From: Rivihabitans pingtungensis
Lineage (GTDB): Bacteria > Pseudomonadota > Gammaproteobacteria > Burkholderiales > Aquaspirillaceae
NCBI RefSeq assembly: GCF_003201855.1
Contig: NZ_QJKI01000013.1
Coordinates: forward strand, 1 to 64,000
Direction of reading: 5' to 3'
Length of the DNA stretch: 64,000 bases
In this document: positions 55,261 through 63,793 of the stretch, one piece after another
How positions within the stretch are numbered: the first letter of the stretch is position 1
Layout of the letters: every line of letters begins with the position of its first letter
Made by a program: the position numbers and the translations under genes
Notes under the pieces: generated by a model
What the model was told of the DNA's origin: nothing
Seen by the model: only the letters and a program-made list of their open reading frames with translations
The model's database searches: none

Positions 55261-56139
55261 TTAGCCAGTCAGGCGCTCCAGCGCTTCACGATACTTGGCG
55301 GCGGTTTTTTCCCGCACATCCAGCGGCACAGCCGGCGCCGGCGGGGTTTTGTTCCAGCCCGAGGCTTCCAGCCAGTCGCGCACAAACTGCTTGTCGAACG
55401 ACGGCGGGTTGCTGCCGGCCACATAGCTGTCCGCCGGCCAGAAGCGGCTGGAATCCGGGGTCAGCGCTTCGTCCATCAGCGTCAGCACGCCGTGCTCGTC
55501 GATGCCGAATTCAAACTTGGTGTCGCAGATGATGATGCCACGGCTGGCGGCGTATTCCGCCGCCGCCTTGTACAGGGCGATGGCGGTGTCGCGTACCTTG
55601 GCGGCCAGCTCGGCGCCGACGATTTCTTCGCAGCGGGCAAAGCTGATGTTTTCATCGTGGTCGCCCACCGCCGCCTTGGTGGACGGGGTGAAAATCGGCT
55701 CAGGCAGCTGGCTGGCTTCTTGTAAGCCGGCGGGCAGGGTGATGCCGCACACCGTGCCGGACTGCTGGTATTCCTTCCAGCCCGAACCGGCCAGATAACC
55801 GCGCACAATGGCTTCCACCGGCACCGGCGTCAGCCGCTTGGCCACCACGCCGCGGCCTTGCACCTGCGGCAAATCGGCCGCCGACACCAGATCTTCAGCG
55901 CGGTCGCCGGTCAGGTGGTTGGGCACCACGTCCTTGAGCTTGTCGAACCAGAAATTGGAAATGGCGGTGAGGATCTTGCCTTTTTCCGGGATGGGTTCGT
56001 CCAGAATCACGTCAAACGCCGACAGGCGGTCGGTGGCGATCATCAGCATGCGCTTATCGTCGATTTCGTACAGGTCGCGCACTTTGCCCGAATAGATTTT
56101 TTTCAGGCTGGTCAGTTGGGTGGTGGTGATGCCGGTCAT
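55261..56139 (-). CDS. purC: SAICAR synthetase
   Basis: The 292-residue enzyme reads [20 protein letters not shown] at the N-terminus, then [21 protein letters not shown], then [20 protein letters not shown] and [10 protein letters not shown]. These are the ATP- and substrate-binding motifs of the longer PurC type. It joins aspartate to CAIR in purine synthesis. It follows purE-purK on the same strand after a 137-base gap that contains a hairpin, so it may be partly uncoupled from them. Confidence 0.96.
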   Translation of the reverse strand: MTGITTTQLTSLKKIYSGKVRDLYEIDDKRMLMIATDRLSAFDVILDEPIPEKGKILTAISNFWFDKLKDVVPNHLTGDRAEDLVSAADLPQVQGRGVVAKRLTPVPVEAIVRGYLAGSGWKEYQQSGTVCGITLPAGLQEASQLPEPIFTPSTKAAVGDHDENISFARCEEIVGAELAAKVRDTAIALYKAAAEYAASRGIIICDTKFEFGIDEHGVLTLMDEALTPDSSRFWPADSYVAGSNPPSFDKQFVRDWLEASGWNKTPPAPAVPLDVREKTAAKYREALERLTG

Positions 56140-56199
56140 GAGGGCCTCAATTCAAATTCAATGATGGGCAGGCGCGCCGCCCGCCCGGAAAAGCAAAAT

Positions 56200-56248
56200 G
56201 CCCCTGGCTCGGCACGGCCGGTCTGGCGGACAGGCTGCCGCCAGGGGC
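56200..56248 (-). other. Hairpin between purK and purC
   Basis: GCCCCTGGC (56200-56208) pairs with GCCAGGGGC (56240-56248) across a 31-base loop that is itself GC-rich. It lies upstream of the purK stop side of the gap, between the purC start and the purK stop; no T run follows, so its role is unclear. Confidence 0.4.
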
Positions 56249-56276
56249 GGGGGATGTCAACACACGCTCAGCGGCC

Positions 56277-57407
56277 TTACAGGGTTTCCTTCAAGGCGCG
56301 CGCCTGTTCCAGCGCGGCGTCCACGTCTGTGGCCAGCACGGTGTAGTGGCCCATCTTGCGGCCGGGGCGCGCGTGCTTTTTGCCGTACAGGTGCAGGTGG
56401 GCGTTGGGCGCTTCCATCAGCACGTTCCAGTTGGGCTCGCCGCCGTCGGCCTGCCAGACGTCGCCCAGCAGGTTCACCATCACCACTGGCGACAGCAGCT
56501 CCGTGCGGCCGGGCAGCAGGCCGCACATGGCGCGCACTTGCTGCTGGTACTGGTCGCTCACGCAGGCGTCGATGGTGTAGTGGCCGGAGTTGTGCGGGCG
56601 CGGGGCGATTTCGTTGATCACCAGGCTGTCGTCGGCCAGCACAAAAAACTCCACCGCCAGCACGCCCACGTAATCCAGCGCCTCGGCCAGTTGGCGAGCC
56701 ATCTGTTGCGCTTGCGCGGCCAGGGCCGGCGCGATGCGCGCCGGCACGATGGATTCGTCCAGAATGCCGTTTTTGTGGATGTTTTCCGCCACCGGAAACA
56801 CGCTGAGCTGCTCGGACGACACGCGGGTGACGATGGCCGAGACTTCCAGCTTGAGGTCGAGCATTTTTTCCAGCACACAGGCCTGGCCGCCCAGATTGGC
56901 GTAGGCGGCGCGGGCTTCGTCGGCGCTGTTCACCCGCACCTGGCCCTTGCCGTCGTAACCCAGCCGGGCGGTTTTCAGAATGCCGGGCAGGTAGGGGGCG
57001 AGCTCCACCTGGATGTCTTCCACGCTTTCGATGGCCAGATACGGCGCGGTGGGCAGGCCGGCCTTGTTCACCCAGGCTTTTTCGGCGATGCGGTCTTGCG
57101 CAATCGCCACGCAGTCGCCAGACGGCGACACGCGGGTGGTTTTGGCCAGCTCGCGCATGGCGTCGGCGTTGACGTTTTCGAATTCGGTGGTGATGGCCGC
57201 GCAGCTGGCGGCCAGGGTGCGCAGCGCCTCAGCGTCGTTGTAGGCGGCGCACAGGTGCACATCGGCAAACTCCGCCGCTGGCGCTTGCGCGTCGGGGTCG
57301 AGCACGGTCACCCGATACCCCATGCGCTTGGCGGCAGTGACAAACATGCGGCCCAGCTGGCCACCGCCCAGAATGCCCAGCATGGCCGGCGGCAGAATCG
57401 CCTGCAT
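56277..57407 (-). CDS. purK: N5-carboxyaminoimidazole ribonucleotide synthase
   Basis: This 376-residue ATP-grasp enzyme starts [20 protein letters not shown] (nucleotide-binding glycine loop). It also has DRIAEKAWVNKAGLPTAPYL, KTARLGYDGKGQVRV and EIAPRPHNSGHYTIDACVSD. It carboxylates AIR to N5-CAIR with ATP and bicarbonate; PurE then isomerises the product. Its ATG shares one base with the purE stop (TAATG), so the two are translationally coupled. Confidence 0.97.
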   Translation of the reverse strand: MQAILPPAMLGILGGGQLGRMFVTAAKRMGYRVTVLDPDAQAPAAEFADVHLCAAYNDAEALRTLAASCAAITTEFENVNADAMRELAKTTRVSPSGDCVAIAQDRIAEKAWVNKAGLPTAPYLAIESVEDIQVELAPYLPGILKTARLGYDGKGQVRVNSADEARAAYANLGGQACVLEKMLDLKLEVSAIVTRVSSEQLSVFPVAENIHKNGILDESIVPARIAPALAAQAQQMARQLAEALDYVGVLAVEFFVLADDSLVINEIAPRPHNSGHYTIDACVSDQYQQQVRAMCGLLPGRTELLSPVVMVNLLGDVWQADGGEPNWNVLMEAPNAHLHLYGKKHARPGRKMGHYTVLATDVDAALEQARALKETL

Positions 57408-57895
57408 TACAGCACCTCCGGCAGGGTCATCGCCAGCACGGTGTCGGCCTGCTTCTGGCGGAAGGCCTTCAGCGCGGCGGCCAGTTCCGGCGATTGGTTG
57501 GCCAGCATGGCCACGGCAAACAGCGCGGCGTTGGCGGCGCCGGCCTCGCCAATGGCGAAGGTGGCCACCGGAATGCCTTTGGGCATTTGCACGATGGACA
57601 GCAGGGAATCTTCGCCGCGCAGGTATTTGGACGGCACCGGCACGCCCAGCACCGGAATGTGGGTTTTGGCCGCCAGCATGCCCGGCAGGTGGGCGGCGCC
57701 GCCGGCGCCGGCGATAATCGCCTGCAAGCCGCGCGCTTCGGCCGTTTCGGCGTATTCGAACAGCAAATCCGGGGTGCGGTGGGCGGAAACAACGCGGGTT
57801 TCAAAAGCAACGCCAAAGTCTTTCAGCACGCGCGCGGCGTTCTGCATGACTTCCCAGTCGCTGTTGCTCCCCATCACGACGCCAACTTGAATCAT
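57407..57895 (-). CDS. purE: N5-carboxyaminoimidazole ribonucleotide mutase
   Basis: The 162-residue class I PurE starts [20 protein letters not shown]. The catalytic [12 protein letters not shown] and the loop [16 protein letters not shown], then [20 protein letters not shown] are visible. It isomerises N5-CAIR to CAIR. The start at 57895 is chosen because the upstream extension lacks similarity. It is the first gene of purE-purK. Confidence 0.97.
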   Translation of the reverse strand: MIQVGVVMGSNSDWEVMQNAARVLKDFGVAFETRVVSAHRTPDLLFEYAETAEARGLQAIIAGAGGAAHLPGMLAAKTHIPVLGVPVPSKYLRGEDSLLSIVQMPKGIPVATFAIGEAGAANAALFAVAMLANQSPELAAALKAFRQKQADTVLAMTLPEVL

Positions 57896-58030
57896 CGCAA
57901 GGCTCGGGCAGAAATGAACAATCCGCCATTTTAACCCAGTTTGCCGCCAGGGTGCGGACACTGCGCATATCCTTGCGATGGCGGGCGCCGGCTGAGTTTG
58001 TCAGATCAGAATGACGCCCAGACGCAACAA

Positions 58031-58073
58031 CGCCCACCGCCACCCTGGCTGAACCGGGTGGGTAGGGTGGGCG
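58031..58073 (-). terminator. Probable dksA terminator
   Basis: CGCCCACC pairs with GGTGGGCG, with a further CACCC/GGGTG pairing inside; on the minus strand it is followed by TTGTTG. It starts 27 bases beyond the dksA stop. Confidence 0.6.
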
Positions 58074-58099
58074 CAAAACAGCGGCGAAAAACGGCCGTG

Positions 58100-58510
58100 T
58101 CAGTCTGCGTACTGCTTTTTCATCCGCTCGCGGCGCTCTTGCGCCTCGACCGACAGGCTGGCGGTCGGGCGCGCCAGCAGGCGCTTCAGACCAATCGGCT
58201 CGCCGGTGTCTTCGCAGTAGCCGTAGTCGCCAGCGTCGATTTTTTTCAGGGTGGACTGAATTTTCAGCAGCAGCTTGCGCTCGCGGTCGCGGGTGCGCAG
58301 CTCCAGCGCGTATTCTTCTTCCAGCGTGGCGCGGTCAGCCGGATCCGGCGTGGCTTCCTGCTCTTGCAGATGGCTGGTGGTGGCGTTGGCGTTGCTCAGC
58401 AGTTCTTGCTGCATCTGCAGCAGACGATCCTTGAAAAACTCCAGATGGTCGGCGTTCATGTAGTCGTCGCCGTCGTAGTTCAGGATGTCCTGTTCGGTCA
58501 ATTTGGCCAT
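58100..58510 (-). CDS. dksA: RNA polymerase-binding transcription factor DksA
   Basis: The 136-residue protein has a coiled coil with the acidic tip DPADRA (D-x-x-D-x-A, about residues 56-61), which reaches into the RNA polymerase secondary channel. The C-terminal globular part reads GDYGYCEDTGEPIGLKRLLA, then RPTASLSVEAQERRE. Only one of the four zinc cysteines remains, so it belongs to the zinc-independent type seen in several alpha- and betaproteobacteria. It works with ppGpp in the stringent response. Confidence 0.93.
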   Translation of the reverse strand: MAKLTEQDILNYDGDDYMNADHLEFFKDRLLQMQQELLSNANATTSHLQEQEATPDPADRATLEEEYALELRTRDRERKLLLKIQSTLKKIDAGDYGYCEDTGEPIGLKRLLARPTASLSVEAQERRERMKKQYAD

Positions 58511-58740
58511 GGCGGTGTCCTGCTAAGAAGAGGGTGGGCAAACGGGCAGGAAGGTTAAGGACTTTGCCGGGGAAATGCAAATTTTCGCTGTCATTGGCGC
58601 AGCGGGCGGCAAGCGGCGGCGCATTCTGGCCATGTCGCAAAAGGCGCGAACAGCCAAGCTAAAAGGCAAAATGGGGCAGGAAAGGGACACATCGCGCGCG
58701 GATGGGCGCTATTGCGGCCCATCCGCGGATCAACCGCGTC

Positions 58741-59046
58741 TTACAGCGACAGAATCCACTTCACCAGCGTCTTGACGTCGGCGTCGCTGACTTGAGCATT
58801 AGCCGGCATCGGGATCTGGCCCCAAGCGCCCACGCCGCCCTTTTTCACTTTTTCGGCCAGCTTGGCTTCAGCCGTCTTGTCGCCCTTGTACTTGGCGGCG
58901 ATTTCCTTGTAAGCCGGGCCCACCACCTTTTTGTCCACAGCGTGACAGGACAGGCAGTTGTTCTTCTGAGCCAGGGCTTGGTTGGCGAAAGCCGGGGCAG
59001 AGGCCAAGAGAGCCAGGGCAGCAGCGGAAACGAGCAGCTTTTTCAT
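58741..59046 (-). CDS. Class I cytochrome c (c551/c8 type)
   Basis: The 101-residue precursor has a Sec signal peptide (MKKLLVSAAALALLASAPAF, cleavage after AFA). The mature protein has ~79 residues with a single haem motif CLSCH and the Met ligand in GQIPMPANAQVSD. It is a small periplasmic electron carrier, probably serving a cbb3 oxidase, denitrification or peroxidase. The start at 59046 fits the signal peptide. A GC-rich inverted repeat (GCGGATGGGC/GCCCATCCGC, 58698-58726) follows the gene and may be its terminator. Confidence 0.92.
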   Translation of the reverse strand: MKKLLVSAAALALLASAPAFANQALAQKNNCLSCHAVDKKVVGPAYKEIAAKYKGDKTAEAKLAEKVKKGGVGAWGQIPMPANAQVSDADVKTLVKWILSL

Positions 59047-59146
59047 GATAGTCAAACTCCTAGGGGTGGATAGGGAGATCACACAGCTTTGTGCGCCCAG
59101 CAGCTTACTCCCATTTTCTGCCGCCGGGCGCCGACTCAGATCAAGA

Positions 59147-59728
59147 TTACATCAACATTTGCATCTGGCTCAGCAGCAGCCATTCCAGTCGCGCCAGCGG
59201 AATGCCCACCAGCATTTGCAAAATCAGCAGCAACACCAGCGGGCCCAACTCCACCGCGCCGATGCGCAGGCGCTCGAACGGACGCAGATACGGCCGGGTG
59301 AGGCTGTCCAGAATCGGCGCCAGCGGGTTGTATGGGTTCACCCAGCTCAGAATGGCCTGCACCACCAAGGCACCCATCAGCAGGTAGAGCGAGAGCACAA
59401 ACACCTTGAGCGTGGCCAGCAAGGCCAGCGCCAGCCAGCTTTGCGGCGCGGCAAAGTTATACGGAAACGGCGACAGCCACAGCAGAACCAGCGTGGAAAT
59501 CAGCGTCACCAGCCAGGCCAGCAGCAGGGTGGCGCTGTCGTAGCCGCGCACGCTGGGCACAAGGCGGCGAATCGGAATCACCGCGAAGTTGGTCAGCGTG
59601 ACGGTGAACTGCGCCAGCGGGTGCTTGAACGGCGCGCGCGCCACTTGCAGGTAAAAACGCAGCAGCAGGATCAGCGCAAAAAAATGGCTGACCGTGCCCA
59701 GCAAAAAACGCAGCATATCCAGCAGCAT
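59147..59728 (-). CDS. yggT: YggT-family membrane protein
   Basis: The 193-residue protein has four to six hydrophobic segments in two YGGT repeats (ALILLLRFYLQVARAPFKHP near the N-terminus; AILSWVNPYNPLAPILDSLT, then RPYLRPFERLR in the second half). The family is linked to osmotic tolerance and to cell-division-associated clusters. It follows proC by four bases in the common order yggS-proC-yggT. Confidence 0.92.
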   Translation of the reverse strand: MLLDMLRFLLGTVSHFFALILLLRFYLQVARAPFKHPLAQFTVTLTNFAVIPIRRLVPSVRGYDSATLLLAWLVTLISTLVLLWLSPFPYNFAAPQSWLALALLATLKVFVLSLYLLMGALVVQAILSWVNPYNPLAPILDSLTRPYLRPFERLRIGAVELGPLVLLLILQMLVGIPLARLEWLLLSQMQMLM

Positions 59729-59732
59729 GATG

Positions 59733-60539
59733 TCAGTCCTGGCTCAGTTGCACGCCCAGCTCCACCGAACGGGCGCGGCAGGCGCGCGCCCCGCGCAGGA
59801 TGGCCGACTTGAGCTCGCTGGCGTCAAAGCTGGCGATGGCCTGCTCGGTGGTGCCGCCCTTGGAGGTGACATTGGCGCGCAGGGTGGCAATGTCTTCGCC
59901 GCTATGCCGCGCCAGCGCCACCGCGCCCTCGAAGGTGCCCAGCGCCAGCTCGCGGGCGGTGGCGTCGTCAAAGCCCATTTGACGGGCGGCGTCGATCAGG
60001 CCTTCGATAAAATAAAACACATAGGCCGGGCCGCTGCCGGAAATCGCCGTGATGTCGTCGATGCCGGATTCTTCATCCAGCCACACTGTGCTGCCGGCTG
60101 CCGCCATGATGCGTTGGGCGGCGTCGCGGTCTTGCTCGTCCACCCCACGCGGCGCGTACAGGCCGGCCACGCCTTTGCCGATCATCGCCGGGGTGTTGGG
60201 CATGATGCGCACAATGCGCTCGTGGCCATCCAGCCAGCGCGACAGCGCCGACACGCCCACGCCCGCGGCAATCGACAGCACCAGCGCGCCATCCAGCCGG
60301 CTGGCCAGCCCGCCGCACACCTCGCGCAGCTGCTGCGGTTTGACCGCCAGCACCACAATCTGGCCGCTGCCAAAATACACCGGCAGCTGCTCCTGCGTGG
60401 TCACGCCAAACTGCTGGGCCAACTGTGCGCGCTTGTCGGCATTGGGCTCGACCACGCTGATCTGGCAGCCACGGGCCTTGGTCAGGCCGGCGATGATGGC
60501 GGTGGCCATATTGCCGCCGCCGATGAAAGTGATGTGCAT
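59733..60539 (-). CDS. proC: Pyrroline-5-carboxylate reductase
   Basis: The 268-residue enzyme starts MHITFIGGGNMATAIIAGLT, the NADPH-binding Rossmann loop. The PROSITE-type block DDITAISGSGPAYVFYFIEG and the C-terminal VTSKGGTTEQAI follow. It makes proline from pyrroline-5-carboxylate. Two adjacent Met codons (60542 and 60539) are possible starts. It lies between yggS and yggT on one likely transcript. Confidence 0.95.
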   Translation of the reverse strand: MHITFIGGGNMATAIIAGLTKARGCQISVVEPNADKRAQLAQQFGVTTQEQLPVYFGSGQIVVLAVKPQQLREVCGGLASRLDGALVLSIAAGVGVSALSRWLDGHERIVRIMPNTPAMIGKGVAGLYAPRGVDEQDRDAAQRIMAAAGSTVWLDEESGIDDITAISGSGPAYVFYFIEGLIDAARQMGFDDATARELALGTFEGAVALARHSGEDIATLRANVTSKGGTTEQAIASFDASELKSAILRGARACRARSVELGVQLSQD

Positions 60540-60567
60540 CATGACAATGAATTCCGATGGGTGAAGG

Positions 60568-61263
60568 TCAGGCAGGGTGACGCGGCGTGCGGCCACCAAA
60601 AATGGCGGTGCCTACGCGCACCAGGGTCGAGCCACAGGCCACCGCCAGCTCCAGGTCGGCGGACATGCCCATCGACAGGGTGTCCAGCGCCAGGCCCTGT
60701 TCGGCCAGCTGCGTGCGCAGCTGTGGCAGCACGGCCAATTGTTCGCGCAGGCGCGGCAAGTCGTCGGTGGCCTCGGGAATGCACATCAGCCCGCGCAGGC
60801 GCAGGCGCGGCAGCGCCGCCACCGCCGCGGCCAGCGCCGGGATTTCTGCCGGGCTGACGCCGCTTTTGCTGGCCTCACCCGAGACATTCACCTGCAGGCA
60901 AACCTGCAAGTCCGGCATGTTTTGTGGGCGCTGTGCCGACAGCCGTTCGGCGATTTTCAGGCGGTCGATGGAATGCACCCAGTGCGCGCACTCGGCTACA
61001 GGCCGGGTTTTATTGCTTTGCAGCGGGCCGATGAAATGCCATTCCAGCCCCAATTCGGCCAGCTCGACGGCCTTGGTGGCCAGCTCCTGCACGTAATTTT
61101 CGCCAAAGCACTGCTGGCCAGCGGCGGCAGCTTCGCGCACCGCCTCGGCGGGAAAAGTCTTGCTCACCGCCAGCAGGCGCACCGAACCCGCCTCACGGCC
61201 GGCGGCGGCTTCTGCCTGCGCCAGCCGCTCGCGCGTGGCGCGCAGCGCTGATTCGATTGTCAT
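60568..61263 (-). CDS. yggS: PLP homeostasis protein YggS
   Basis: The 231-residue protein has the alanine-racemase-like PLP barrel with the lysine in LLAVSKTFPAEAV. It also has QQCFGENYVQEL, WHFIGPLQSNKTR, LQVNVSGEASKSG, LSMGMSADLELAVACGSTLV and RVGTAIFGGR. Family members bind PLP without catalysis and keep vitamin B6 and amino-acid pools balanced. It is divergent from pilT across 107 bases, as in many proteobacteria. Confidence 0.95.
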   Translation of the reverse strand: MTIESALRATRERLAQAEAAAGREAGSVRLLAVSKTFPAEAVREAAAAGQQCFGENYVQELATKAVELAELGLEWHFIGPLQSNKTRPVAECAHWVHSIDRLKIAERLSAQRPQNMPDLQVCLQVNVSGEASKSGVSPAEIPALAAAVAALPRLRLRGLMCIPEATDDLPRLREQLAVLPQLRTQLAEQGLALDTLSMGMSADLELAVACGSTLVRVGTAIFGGRTPRHPA

Positions 61264-61370
61264 GGTAAAGTCCCCTCCACTGGGGCGCAAGCCTGGTGCG
61301 CCCTTTCTGTGATCATGTTCCGCAACGTCAGGAATGATTGGCCAGGCCATTGAAGAAAGGTGCAGTATAA

Positions 61371-62411
61371 ATGGAAATCCCCGATCTTCTCGCCTTTGCC
61401 CGCAGCCAGCACGCCTCTGACCTGCATCTGTCCGCCGGCCTGCCGCCACTGTTGCGCGTGCATGGCGACATCCGCCCGATTGCCCTGCCTGCGCTGTCTG
61501 CCGCCGAGGTGCGCGCCTTGCTGCATTCGATGATGGACGAAGGCCAGCGCCGCCAATATGCCGAAGCGCACGAGTGCGACTTTGCCCTGGCCTGGCCGGA
61601 TAGCGGCCGTTGCCGGGTGAATGTATTCAGCCAGCAGCGTGGTCCGGCGGCGGCCATTCGTTTGATTCCCGAGCACGCCCCAGCGCTGGAACACCTGGGT
61701 GCGCCACCTGCCGTGTGTGCGCTGGATCGCCTGCCGCATGGCCTGGTGCTGGTGACCGGCGCAACGGGATCAGGCAAATCCACCACGCTGGCGGCGCTGC
61801 TGGCGCGCATCAATGCCCGGCGCGCTGCTCACATCCTGACCATCGAAGACCCGATCGAGTTCATCCACCCCTGCCAGCTCAGCGTGGTGCACCAGCGCGA
61901 AGTGGGCCGCCACACCCACGGCTTTGCCACTGCGCTGCGCGCCGCCTTGCGCGAAGACCCGGACGTGATCCTGCTGGGTGAAATGCGCGACGCCGACACT
62001 ATGCGTCTGGCACTGACCGCTGCCGAAACCGGCCATCTGGTGCTGGCCACCCTGCACACCCAGTCGGCAGCGCAAGCGCCAGACCGGGTGATCAACAGCC
62101 TGCCCGCCGCCGAACGCGACATGGCGCGCGCCGTGCTGGCCGACTGCCTGCGCGCCGTGGTGGCGCAGACGCTGATCAAGACGGCTGATGGCGCTAGGCG
62201 GGTGGCGGCGTTTGAGGTGCTGTTGGCTAACCCGGCCGTGCGTCATCATCTGCGCGAGGGTGATGCCGCCCAACTGTACTCGGCGATGCAAACTGGCCAG
62301 GCGCAGGGCATGCAAACGCTGGATCACGCTTTGTTGGCGCTGTGCGGGCAAGGCGTGATCGACGCGGAGGCAGCCCGTGCACTGGCGCGTGATGCTGCCT
62401 TGTTTGCCTGA
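61371..62411 (+). CDS. pilT: Type IV pilus retraction ATPase PilT
   Basis: The 346-residue secretion ATPase starts MEIPDLLAFARSQHASDLHL, close to canonical PilT. Walker A is GATGSGKSTT (about 128-137), the Asp box is ILTIEDPIEF, Walker B is LREDPDVILLGEMRD, and the His box is GHLVLATLHTQSA. It powers pilus retraction for twitching motility and DNA uptake. AAGG precedes the ATG. No pilU is adjacent. The final 70 residues are shorter and more divergent than the rest, so a PilT paralogue is possible. Confidence 0.92.
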   Translation: MEIPDLLAFARSQHASDLHLSAGLPPLLRVHGDIRPIALPALSAAEVRALLHSMMDEGQRRQYAEAHECDFALAWPDSGRCRVNVFSQQRGPAAAIRLIPEHAPALEHLGAPPAVCALDRLPHGLVLVTGATGSGKSTTLAALLARINARRAAHILTIEDPIEFIHPCQLSVVHQREVGRHTHGFATALRAALREDPDVILLGEMRDADTMRLALTAAETGHLVLATLHTQSAAQAPDRVINSLPAAERDMARAVLADCLRAVVAQTLIKTADGARRVAAFEVLLANPAVRHHLREGDAAQLYSAMQTGQAQGMQTLDHALLALCGQGVIDAEAARALARDAALFA

Positions 62412-62425
62412 GGCTGATGCGGCGC

Positions 62426-62935
62426 TTAGCGTTGCTTCATGCGCCGGATGGCTTCGTTCACACTGGCCACCGGGCTGCGGTCCACGCACAGATAAAACTC
62501 TTCCAGCGCGCGCAGCACCGCCTGGCCAGATTCCAGCCGCCGCCACTGCGACGAGCGGGACGGCGCCCAGGTTTTATTGTCAGCGCCAATGGCGTAGCGC
62601 TTGTGCTCGCGGGTTTCGCAGCGCAGGCCGTCGTAAGTCAGCGTTTCCGCGCCGTCCGGGCTTTGCACGCGCACGGCAAAGCGCACCACACCGTCGTCGT
62701 CCATGCGCAAGGTGGCGGTGTCTACCGCGTGGCGGTTGCGGGTGGTGGGGCCGACTTCAAATTCTTGCCAGTGCTTGCCGTCCGGGTAGGCTGGCAGCTC
62801 GACGGTTTTTTCTTCCCAGGGTTTTTCGGTTTCCCAGACGTAATTCTGGTTAAACATGTCGTTGCGGTATTCAGCCTGAGCCAGCGGGCTCAGGACGGCG
62901 ACGGCCAGCGCGGCCAGCAGGGAAAAACGCCTCAC
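62426..62935 (-). CDS. CNP1-like family periplasmic protein
   Basis: The 169-residue precursor uses a GTG start at 62935, preferred over the ATG at 62974 because AAGGAT lies seven bases upstream and the signal peptide (RRFSLLAALAVAVLSPLAQA) follows at once. The mature part reads WETEKPWEEKTVELPAYPDG, then GLRCETREHKRYAIG and WAPSRSSQWRRLE, the CNP1-like pattern known from Neisseria proteins of unknown function. It is convergent with pilT. Confidence 0.85.
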   Translation of the reverse strand: MRRFSLLAALAVAVLSPLAQAEYRNDMFNQNYVWETEKPWEEKTVELPAYPDGKHWQEFEVGPTTRNRHAVDTATLRMDDDGVVRFAVRVQSPDGAETLTYDGLRCETREHKRYAIGADNKTWAPSRSSQWRRLESGQAVLRALEEFYLCVDRSPVASVNEAIRRMKQR

Positions 62936-62967
62936 GGGGGTATCCTTCAACAAACAAATCATCAGGT

Positions 62968-63738
62968 TCAGCACGCGCGTGCACTGGCTTGCACGGCAAA
63001 CGACAGCCGGCGCGAGCCTTGCGGCCGGCCGGCGTGGAATACCCGCTCGACCAGCACGCCACGCCCCTTGCTGCCCAGTGTCAGCACGGTGCTGGCGCGG
63101 GTGCCGTAATCGTCACCGGCAATAAACACCGGCGACAGGAATTTCTCCAGCGCCAGGCCCACGCCGGTATTGGGCAGGGCCTCTACCGGCGCTGGCGTGC
63201 GGTCGGCCAGCCAATCCAGCATCACCTCGTCGGCCGGCAAGCTGTGCATGGCGCTCATCCAGCCGCGCAGCCGCTCGCTCTTGGGCCACGGCGCATCCGG
63301 CAGGCCGTTGCTCAGCACATGCACACCGGGGCGCAGCCGGCTGAGCAGCGCGCGCGGGCTATGAAAACAATACAAATCGTTCAGGCAGCCAAACAGCAGA
63401 TTAAACGGCGCATACTCGCCGCGCTGCGCCTGAAGCCAGCCGGCAAACTCGGCCGCCGGGCGGCTGTCTTGCAGCCAGGCTTGCACCAGCTCGCCGCGCG
63501 AGCGCCGGCCGGGCGTCCGGCTGCCGGTGCGCACATTGGTGACTGCCGCCACCCGGCCGGATTCGCTGACCGCCAGCCAACTGCCGCCGGCTTGTCCATC
63601 GCGCCCGCCCAGAATATGCGGGGCGTCTTCCCAGCGATCGATGGGCCGTGCCGGCCGCGCGTAATATTCATCGCGGTTGGCCAGCAATAACAGCGGCGTG
63701 CCGGGCAGATGTTGGTAAGCGATTCCGATCAGGCACAT
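62968..63738 (-). CDS. NRDE/TANGO2-family protein
   Basis: The 256-residue protein begins MCLIGIAYQHLPGTPLLLLA, then NRDEYYARPARP. The NRDE motif defines the family; the N-terminal Cys2 and NRDE arrangement resembles an Ntn-hydrolase-like fold. GGSWLAVSESGRVAAVTNVR and YGTRASTVLTLG follow as expected. Function in bacteria is unresolved; the human homologue TANGO2 is linked to lipid or haem handling. Its stop lies 32 bases before the CNP1-like start on the same strand. Confidence 0.9.
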   Translation of the reverse strand: MCLIGIAYQHLPGTPLLLLANRDEYYARPARPIDRWEDAPHILGGRDGQAGGSWLAVSESGRVAAVTNVRTGSRTPGRRSRGELVQAWLQDSRPAAEFAGWLQAQRGEYAPFNLLFGCLNDLYCFHSPRALLSRLRPGVHVLSNGLPDAPWPKSERLRGWMSAMHSLPADEVMLDWLADRTPAPVEALPNTGVGLALEKFLSPVFIAGDDYGTRASTVLTLGSKGRGVLVERVFHAGRPQGSRRLSFAVQASARAC

Positions 63739-63793
63739 GGCAAGGCCGCTGGGCTAAAATAAGGTCTTTGCATTCTACCTGAGCCAGCGAGCC

